The notes under the pieces were generated by a model, which was not told the DNA's origin, did no database searches, and saw nothing but the letters and a program-made list of their open reading frames with translations. The position numbers were made by a program, and so were the translations under genes. 38,347 bases of DNA from SXIZ01 sp040079795. Its GTDB lineage: Bacteria > Pseudomonadota > Gammaproteobacteria > Methylococcales > Methylomonadaceae. Position 1 is the first letter of the stretch; every line of letters starts with the position of its first letter. This document shows positions 33,032 to 38,347 of this stretch, piece by piece. The stretch covers positions 1 to 38,347 of the forward strand of contig JBEBJQ010000037.1 in the NCBI GenBank assembly GCA_040079795.1, written 5' to 3'.

Positions 33032-33059
33032 GTAGAGACGCAAAATCTTGCGTCTCTAC
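33032..33059. repeat. 28-base palindromic element after the PIN-PhoH gene
   Basis: GTAGAGACGCAA, 4-base loop, then the exact reverse complement. It sits 12 bases beyond the stop of the PIN-PhoH gene. There is no T-run, so it is not a classical terminator. I recall very similar GTAGAGACGCAA palindromes scattered in other bacterial genomes, which suggests a REP/MITE-like repeat, but only one copy is in this window. Confidence 0.65.
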
Positions 33060-33070
33060 ATACAGTAAGA

Positions 33071-34486
33071 TCACAAAATATCCGACGCATAATCCGCGAG
33101 CCGTGAACGTTCACCACGCTTCAAGGTAATGTGCGCACCATGCTCCCAGGTTTTAAAGCGGTCGACAACATAGGTTAAGCCTGAAGTCGTTGGCGCGAGA
33201 TAAGGCGTATCAATTTGGGTCAGGTTGCCGATACAGATGATTTTAGTGCCCGGGCCTGCCCGGGTAATCAGGGTTTTCATCTGTTTCGGGGTGAGGTTTT
33301 GGGCTTCGTCAATAATAAGGAAACGGTTTAAAAACGTGCGCCCGCGCATAAAATTGAGCGATCTGATTTTAACGCGGTTCATCAGTAAGGTATGGGTTGC
33401 ATTTTGTTCCCACTGGGTTTGCTTGGATAGATCGCTGAGCAGCTCCAGGTTATCTATTAAAGCGCCCATCCAGGGTGCCATTTTTTCTTCTTCGCTACCG
33501 GGTAAGAAGCCAATATCTTCACCAACCGGAATGGTTTCCCGGGTCATGATGATTTCGTGATAGGTTTTGCGCTCCAGGGTTTGGGTTAATCCTGCGGCCA
33601 GCGCCAGCAAAGTTTTGCCGGTGCCTGCTGTGCCTAATAGCGTAACAAAATCGACTTCGGGGTCCAATAAGACATTTAAGGCGAAGTTTTGCTCACGGTT
33701 ACGGGCAGTAATGCCCCAAACATTGTTGTGCTGAGAACGGTAATCTTTTGCCAGTTCGATAGTCGCATTTACACCATCACAACTGCGCACGATGGCTTCA
33801 AAATTGTCGTTATTATCGACATAAATATACTGGTTGGGATACCACTCAGCCACTAATGGGCCCCTTACTTTATAAAAGGTACGCTCTTTTTCTTGCCAGG
33901 ATTGCATCTGGCTGCCGTGGGTTTCCCAAAAGTCATTGGGCAACGCGCTGGCACCGCTATATAGCAGGTCTATATCGTCCAGGGTTTGATCATTATGATA
34001 GTCTTCAGCCGGTATCTCTAACGCGGCGGCCTTAATACGCATATTAATATCTTTGGATACTAATATAATGTTGGTGTCAGGAAATTCTTTATTTAAGGCC
34101 AACACGATGCCGAGAATGGAATTATCGGCTAGCTGTCCCGGCATGTTGTCAGGGAGCAATGAGGTGAGCTGGCGGGTTTGAAAATACAGCCGCCCATCCA
34201 GTTTGGTTTCACCTTTTGGGGCATGTTCAATCCGCGATAAGGGAATGCCATCGTTGATGGTTTGCTGATTAACGCCCCGGATTAATTCATCCAAAAAGCG
34301 GCTAACTTGCCGCACGTTACGGGAAACATCGGAAATGCCTTTTTTGGCATGATCCAGTTCTTCCAGCACGATCATCGGGATAAATAAGTTATGCTCCTGA
34401 AAATGAAAAATAGCCGCAGGATCATGCATTAAGACGTTAGTGTCCAGAACGAAGAGTTTCTTGTTGGGATTATCTTGTAGTGTCAT
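33071..34486 (-). CDS. PIN-domain PhoH-family ATPase
   Basis: 471 residues with two domains. The N-terminal PIN ribonuclease (about 8-150) starts FVLDTNVLMHDPAAIF (first acidic residue) and has further acidic motifs LEELDH, ADNSILGIVL and LVSKDINMRIKA. The C-terminal PhoH ATPase (about 240-460) has Walker A LLGTAGTGKTLLALAAGL, Walker B RFLIIDEAQN and GNLTQIDTPYL. PhoH2-type proteins unwind and cleave RNA. Unlike the YbeZ gene at 3017-4003 it stands outside a ybeY context. It lies 13 bases downstream of the peroxiredoxin gene on the same strand, so they are probably one transcript. Confidence 0.94.
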   Translation of the reverse strand: MTLQDNPNKKLFVLDTNVLMHDPAAIFHFQEHNLFIPMIVLEELDHAKKGISDVSRNVRQVSRFLDELIRGVNQQTINDGIPLSRIEHAPKGETKLDGRLYFQTRQLTSLLPDNMPGQLADNSILGIVLALNKEFPDTNIILVSKDINMRIKAAALEIPAEDYHNDQTLDDIDLLYSGASALPNDFWETHGSQMQSWQEKERTFYKVRGPLVAEWYPNQYIYVDNNDNFEAIVRSCDGVNATIELAKDYRSQHNNVWGITARNREQNFALNVLLDPEVDFVTLLGTAGTGKTLLALAAGLTQTLERKTYHEIIMTRETIPVGEDIGFLPGSEEEKMAPWMGALIDNLELLSDLSKQTQWEQNATHTLLMNRVKIRSLNFMRGRTFLNRFLIIDEAQNLTPKQMKTLITRAGPGTKIICIGNLTQIDTPYLAPTTSGLTYVVDRFKTWEHGAHITLKRGERSRLADYASDIL

Positions 34487-34499
34487 GCCGATTATGAAT

Positions 34500-34973
34500 T
34501 TATGAATTAAGGGTGGTTAAGGTAGCTAACAGTTCGTCGATATGGCCTTTCACTTTTACGGGACGCCAGGCTTTAACCAATAAACCTCCGGTATTGATTA
34601 AAAAGGTACTGCGTTCTATGCCGCGCACTTGTTTACCGTACATATTTTTCAGCTTAATGACATCAAATAATTGGCATAATCTTTCATCGGTATCTGCCAG
34701 TAATTCAAAAGGAAAGGCTTGTTTACATTTGAAGTTTTCATGAGCACGCAAGGTGTCACGGGACACGCCAACAATCTCACAATTTAACGCTTTAAATTGT
34801 TCGTAGTTATCCCGAAAATCCTGACCTTCCTGGGTGCAGCCGGGGGTGCTATCTTTAGGATAAAAATACAGTATTAGATTCTGACCACGATAATCTGACA
34901 ATTTAAAAGTCTTGCCGCTGGTGGCGGTAGCTTCAAAATCCGGTACGGGGTTGTCAATGTTCAGTTCGGTCAT
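34500..34973 (-). CDS. bcp: BCP/PrxQ-type thiol peroxidase
   Basis: 157 residues from the ATG at 34973, which has GGGAG 6 bases upstream; the frame is open to a TTG at 34997 that has no such site. Peroxidatic Cys in the AhpC/TSA motif FYPKDSTPGCTQEGQDFRD. The second Cys 5 residues on, found in E. coli BCP, is replaced by Gly (CTQEG). Cysteines remain in LNCEIVGVS, FKCKQAF and RLCQLF, so resolution by another Cys or by a partner thiol is likely. It reduces peroxides and organic hydroperoxides in the cytoplasm. It is upstream of the PIN-PhoH gene and divergent from the Pat-like gene. Confidence 0.93.
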   Translation of the reverse strand: MTELNIDNPVPDFEATATSGKTFKLSDYRGQNLILYFYPKDSTPGCTQEGQDFRDNYEQFKALNCEIVGVSRDTLRAHENFKCKQAFPFELLADTDERLCQLFDVIKLKNMYGKQVRGIERSTFLINTGGLLVKAWRPVKVKGHIDELLATLTTLNS

Positions 34974-35146
34974 GTTCATCTCCCAAGTTAAGAACAAGTA
35001 TTATATACCTACAAATGTGACGCGTTGCTTATGCAACTGGCTGGGCTTGTTTTCTGCTCTTGCATGCTGTTAAAAACCACTAAAAGTGCTACCCTTTAAA
35101 GATACAAAGACATTTTCGCTAATTAATTTTTTGCTATGGAGCAATC

Positions 35147-37828
35147 ATGGGTCCTCATTATCTTAGTCGCTTTTTTACCCCGCAAACAGTCGCCATTGTC
35201 GGTGCATCCGAACGCGCAGACAGCGTGGGTTACCGCTTATTGCTGAATATGCAGGAAGCAGGGTTTAAAGGCGGTTTATACCCCGTTAATCATAAACGGG
35301 AGCAATTATTAGGCTTAAAAGCTTATCCTGATTTAATCTCGATACCGGAAGACCTGGAGTTAGTGGTCATTGCCACGCCAGCAGCCAGTGTGCCCGGCAT
35401 TGTAAGGCAATGCGGCGAGAAAGGTGTGAACGCTATTGTTATTATCAGCGCCGGTTTTGGAGAGTTGGGCGCTGAGGGTAAGCGTTTGCAACAGGAAGTG
35501 TTGGATATTGCCAAGCGCTACAGTATTCGGATTATCGGCCCCAATTGTTTGGGGGTAATTCGCCCGAGCGGGCATTTAAATGCCACTTTTGGCGATGGCA
35601 TAGTGAAAGACGGCAGCCTGGCACTGTTATCACAATCCGGTGCGGTGTGTACTGCGATATTAGATTGGGCAAATGCACAGGACATTGGTTTTTCTACCGT
35701 GGTGTCTATGGGGGCAGCAGCAGATATTGATTTTGGCGAGGTACTGGATTACTTGGCCACCGACAGTAAAACCACTGGCATCTTGATGTATGTGGAAGGC
35801 ATCCGTGATGCGCGGCGGTTCTTAAGCGGCCTTAAGGCCGCAGCGCGGTTAAAGCCGGTGATTTTAATAAAATCCGGCCGACATGAAGCCGGTAGTAAAG
35901 CCGCGATGTCACACACGGGGGCGATGGTGGGTGGTGATGATGTTTTTGATGCCGCGATAGCCAGAGCCGGGGTGGTCAGGGTATACAGCATTAATGAATT
36001 GTTTTCGGCGGCGCGTATTTTAGCCAATAATTATGGGGTTAAAAAAGACCGTTTGGCTATTATTACCAATGCTGGGGGGCCCGGCGTTATGAGTACTGAC
36101 CGCGCGGAAGATGTCGGGGTGCAAATGGCGACATTAAGCGACAGCAGCATTAGCGCTTTAAATGCTGTTTTGCCCGTGCATTGGTCGCATGCCAATCCGG
36201 TCGACATTCTGGGCGATGCAACTTCGGAACGTTATCAGCAGGCGCTGGAAGTGTGTTTAAAAGATGACAACATTGATGGCATCCTGGTTATATTAACCCC
36301 GCAGGCGATGACCGATCCGACGCAAGTTGCCAAGTGTATTGTCGCCGGTGCTAAAACCAGTAAAAAACCGGTGCTCGCCTCCTGGACTGGTGGCTCTCGG
36401 GTACAGGCCGGGCGCAGTTTGTTTGCAAACAGTAAAGTAGCGCACTTTATGACCCCCGAAGTGGCGGTGGATGCGTTTTCTTTTCTCGCCAAATACACGC
36501 AAAACCAGATCTTGGTTAAGCAAATTCCTTCTCCGATCGCGGAAGCCGATGCGCCGGATGTGCATGGCGCGCGGTTGATTATCGAACGGGTGCTGGCAGA
36601 AGGGCGGCATGTCTTAACCGCGCAAGAAGCGAAAGCGATTCTGGCGGCGTTTCATATTCCGGTTACCCAAACCATTAAAGTTGCTAGCGCCAAAGATGCC
36701 ATGATTGCAGCTGAAACCTTGCGATTTCCAGTGGTGTTAAAAGTAAATATGGCAGAATTCAGCCATAAATCCGACATCGGCGGTGTACGATTAAATATCA
36801 ACAGCGTACAAGAAATCTCCCGGCATTTTGTGGAAATGGAAAATGCCATCAAGCAAAAATACCCCGAGATTAAAGAAGTGGGTATGACTGTTGAGCCAAT
36901 GTTCCGCTCCAATAGCGGCAGGGAACTGATGATCGGCGTGGTGCGCGATCCGGTTTTTGGGCCTGCGATCAGTGTCGGGTTAGGTGGAACCCTGGTTGAA
37001 ATACTACAGGATAATGCCGTCGCCCTGCCGCCGCTGAATGCTTACATGGTTGAACAAATGTTGTCTAAAACCAAAGCTGCTAAATACCTGCAAGCCTTCC
37101 GGCATTTACCGCCAGCCAATGTTGACGCATTGATCGAAGTGCTGCTGAATGTTTCCAATATGGTCAGCGAATTACCCGAAATCCTGGAGCTGGATATTAA
37201 TCCCCTGATTGTCGATGAACACGGCGTAATGGCGGTGGATGCCCGCATTAAAGCCGAGCTTTCGCATCAACTTAGCCCGTACGCACACATGGCGATTCAT
37301 CCCTATCCGCATGAACTGACCCAATATCATCAACTCACCAACGGCAGCAATATTTGTATCCGCCCGATTCGCCCTGAAGATGCGGGGATGGAAAAAGACT
37401 TTGTGCACCGTTTGTCTGAGCGCACCAAATATTTCCGTTATATGCAGGCGCTACAGGAATTAACCCCGGAAATGATTGTACGTTTTACCCAAATTGACTA
37501 CGACCGCGAAATGGCTTTTGTCGCAGTGACCGAGGATAAACGTATGCCGAATGAACTGGGTGTCGGCCGCTATGTCATTAATCCTGATGGACATTCGGTA
37601 GAATTTGCCCTGGTGGTGTCGGATGATTGCCAACGCTTGGGGGTCGGTTCAAAACTCATGAAAACCCTTATGCAATCCGCTAAAAACAAAGGCATGACCT
37701 TTTTTGAAGGCGAAGTGTTAGCGATCAATATCCCGATGTTATCACTGGTTAAAAAACTGGGCTTTAGTATTGAAGCCATTGCCGATGATCATGAAATTGT
37801 GCGGGTGGTTAAGGATTTGCGGCAGTAG
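35147..37828 (+). CDS. acetate-CoA ligase (ADP-forming)-like / GNAT fusion, Pat-type protein acetyltransferase
   Basis: 893 residues, the length of E. coli PatZ. The CoA-binding Rossmann domain (about 10-130) has VAIVGASERADSVGY. A succinyl-CoA-ligase-like flavodoxin domain (150-460) includes LLSQSGAVCTAILDW and SHTGAMVGGDDVFDAA. An ATP-grasp domain (about 495-710) follows (VVLKVNMAEFSHKSDIGGV, GVVRDPVFGPAISVGLGGT, ELDINPLIVDE). The C-terminal GNAT domain (about 730-890) has the acetyl-CoA loop CQRLGVGSKLM. Pat/PatZ acetylates acetyl-CoA synthetase and other proteins. His256 in SHTG, the phosphorylated residue of true ADP-forming synthetases, is kept here. GGAG lies 6 bases before the ATG. 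Single gene. Confidence 0.92.
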   Translation: MGPHYLSRFFTPQTVAIVGASERADSVGYRLLLNMQEAGFKGGLYPVNHKREQLLGLKAYPDLISIPEDLELVVIATPAASVPGIVRQCGEKGVNAIVIISAGFGELGAEGKRLQQEVLDIAKRYSIRIIGPNCLGVIRPSGHLNATFGDGIVKDGSLALLSQSGAVCTAILDWANAQDIGFSTVVSMGAAADIDFGEVLDYLATDSKTTGILMYVEGIRDARRFLSGLKAAARLKPVILIKSGRHEAGSKAAMSHTGAMVGGDDVFDAAIARAGVVRVYSINELFSAARILANNYGVKKDRLAIITNAGGPGVMSTDRAEDVGVQMATLSDSSISALNAVLPVHWSHANPVDILGDATSERYQQALEVCLKDDNIDGILVILTPQAMTDPTQVAKCIVAGAKTSKKPVLASWTGGSRVQAGRSLFANSKVAHFMTPEVAVDAFSFLAKYTQNQILVKQIPSPIAEADAPDVHGARLIIERVLAEGRHVLTAQEAKAILAAFHIPVTQTIKVASAKDAMIAAETLRFPVVLKVNMAEFSHKSDIGGVRLNINSVQEISRHFVEMENAIKQKYPEIKEVGMTVEPMFRSNSGRELMIGVVRDPVFGPAISVGLGGTLVEILQDNAVALPPLNAYMVEQMLSKTKAAKYLQAFRHLPPANVDALIEVLLNVSNMVSELPEILELDINPLIVDEHGVMAVDARIKAELSHQLSPYAHMAIHPYPHELTQYHQLTNGSNICIRPIRPEDAGMEKDFVHRLSERTKYFRYMQALQELTPEMIVRFTQIDYDREMAFVAVTEDKRMPNELGVGRYVINPDGHSVEFALVVSDDCQRLGVGSKLMKTLMQSAKNKGMTFFEGEVLAINIPMLSLVKKLGFSIEAIADDHEIVRVVKDLRQ

Positions 37829-37843
37829 GGTTATTATTAAAAA

Positions 37844-37859
37844 TGTGAGCTGGTTCACA
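37844..37859. promoter_or_regulatory. CRP/Vfr-type palindrome, site 1
   Basis: TGTGAGCTGGTTCACA, i.e. TGTGA-N6-TCACA, in the context AAATGTGA...TCACAGTTT, very close to the CRP consensus. It is 16 bases after the stop of the Pat-like gene. Confidence 0.6.
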
Positions 37860-37874
37860 GTTTATTTTTCAAAA

Positions 37875-37890
37875 TGTGAAAAAGTTCACA
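37875..37890. promoter_or_regulatory. CRP/Vfr-type palindrome, site 2
   Basis: TGTGAAAAAGTTCACA, again TGTGA-N6-TCACA with AAA before and GTTT after. Its centre is 31 bases (about three helical turns) from site 1. Apart from these two sites, the 340 bases between 37829 and the next ATG at 38170 show no gene. Confidence 0.6.
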
Positions 37891-38169
37891 GTTTGTTAAA
37901 AATAGATGTTTTAGACTGATTCGAGTTCTTAGATGCGTTTGGTTTAAGCTTGCTTTAAGAAGGTGTATTTACTTATTTCAGTATTAGCATTTTGGGCGTG
38001 CTAAAATCCGGCAATATCTTGATACCGCTTAATCTTTTGCTTTATCAATTGTTTTACAAACCAGCCCTTATAAAAGATTAGATCCTTTATTGGGGTCTAT
38101 TTATAGTTAGGAATAAAACCATGCAGTATATTAGCAGGTTGTTGATTTATTTGGTTTCAAGGTCAAAAA

Positions 38170-38347
38170 ATGTCAAGAGTACAAGCTGATTTGGATATTT
38201 ATGAACTTGCTTATTTAACGGGTGGAAAAACTCGTGTCATATCAACAGTAATTGTTAGTTTGATTGAGCGTGGATTGCTGGTCTGGGATGCTGAGCAACA
38301 AAAAATTGTACCTATTGCAGCGAACTCTATGCTATTAACTAATATGG
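38170..38347 (+). CDS. TIGR04222-like protein, 5' end only
   Basis: 59 codons from the ATG at 38170 to the window edge; an in-frame TGA at 38143-38145 rules out a much longer start. The segment QADLDIYELAYLTGGKTRVI, followed by VIVSLIERGLLVWD, matches the pattern LDPYE-AYLAGG...AL-LV-RGLL that opens TIGR04222 membrane proteins, as I remember it. Function unknown. The rest of the gene, where the membrane part would be, is outside the window. The two CRP-type sites lie 280-325 bases upstream. Confidence 0.6.
   Translation, partial: MSRVQADLDIYELAYLTGGKTRVISTVIVSLIERGLLVWDAEQQKIVPIAANSMLLTNM

Noticed and set aside
37844..37890. The two TGTGA...TCACA units as terminators of the Pat-like gene
   Set aside because: The stems are only 5-6 bp and AT-rich; the exact CRP spacing repeated twice argues for protein sites. 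Not fully excluded.
1..38347. CRISPR array, rRNA operon, phage structural genes, toxin-antitoxin or defence system
   Set aside because: No regularly spaced repeats, rRNA signatures or recognisable proteins of these kinds were seen.

Overview
The window looks like a chromosomal segment of a gammaproteobacterium. The order miaB-phoH(ybeZ)-ybeY-corC, the long-form PstC/PstA permeases and the gene repertoire and protein style suggest a Methylococcales-type methanotroph, but I cannot fix the genus from sequence alone. Most of it is ordinary core chromosome. Codon use is moderately AT-rich and fairly even. There is one small, decayed accessory patch at about 28.1-31.1 kb.

Layout. 0-5.5 kb (minus strand): the start of a wecA/MraY-type glycan-lipid phosphotransferase (cut by the window edge), galE, then corC, ybeY, phoH and miaB, the conserved RNA-maturation cluster. 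5.8-8.1 kb (minus): an exported phytochelatin-synthase-fold cysteine peptidase and a YajR-like MFS transporter. 8.5-11.3 kb (plus): a small secreted Cys-rich protein, an M48 (Ste24-type) membrane protease and rsgA, the last two overlapping by one base. 11.3-13.9 kb (minus): two small envelope proteins and a MotA/MotB (PomAB-like) stator pair. 14.1-18.1 kb: an exported metallophosphoesterase, lnt, an orphan ParA and an OmlA/BamE-like lipoprotein.

18.3-27.4 kb (plus) is a complete phosphate regulon. A Pho box precedes pstS-pstC-pstA-pstB-phoU, and phoB-phoR follow. Transport (PstSCAB), signalling to the kinase (PhoU) and the two-component system are therefore linked, and the Pho box closes the feedback loop. 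A 14-bp perfect hairpin between pstS and pstC could separate the level of the binding protein from that of the permeases. greB follows.

28.1-31.1 kb is a mobile-element graveyard. It holds an IS256-family relic with several lesions, an IS110-family element of the IS1111 type (13-bp sub-terminal inverted repeats, frameshifted transposase, about 240 bp of non-coding 3' end where a guide RNA would be expected), and a P4-type integrase cut down to its N-terminal part beside tRNA-Arg(CCU). I read this as the remains of a collapsed tRNA-borne island.

31.2-32.9 kb (minus) holds flgA and flgM-flgN. FlgA has a convincing sigma-54 (-24/-12) promoter and flgM a sigma-28-like promoter, so the two tiers of flagellar control can be read directly. 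33-38 kb contains a PIN-PhoH protein, a BCP peroxiredoxin and a large ADP-forming acyl-CoA-synthetase/GNAT fusion (Pat type). These are followed by two tandem CRP-type palindromes and the start of a TIGR04222-like gene that runs off the window.

I did not find a wholly new system. The items most worth a second look are the IS1111-type element with its putative guide-RNA region, the tandem CRP-like sites, the secreted Cys-rich protein and the exported phytochelatin-synthase-like peptidase.
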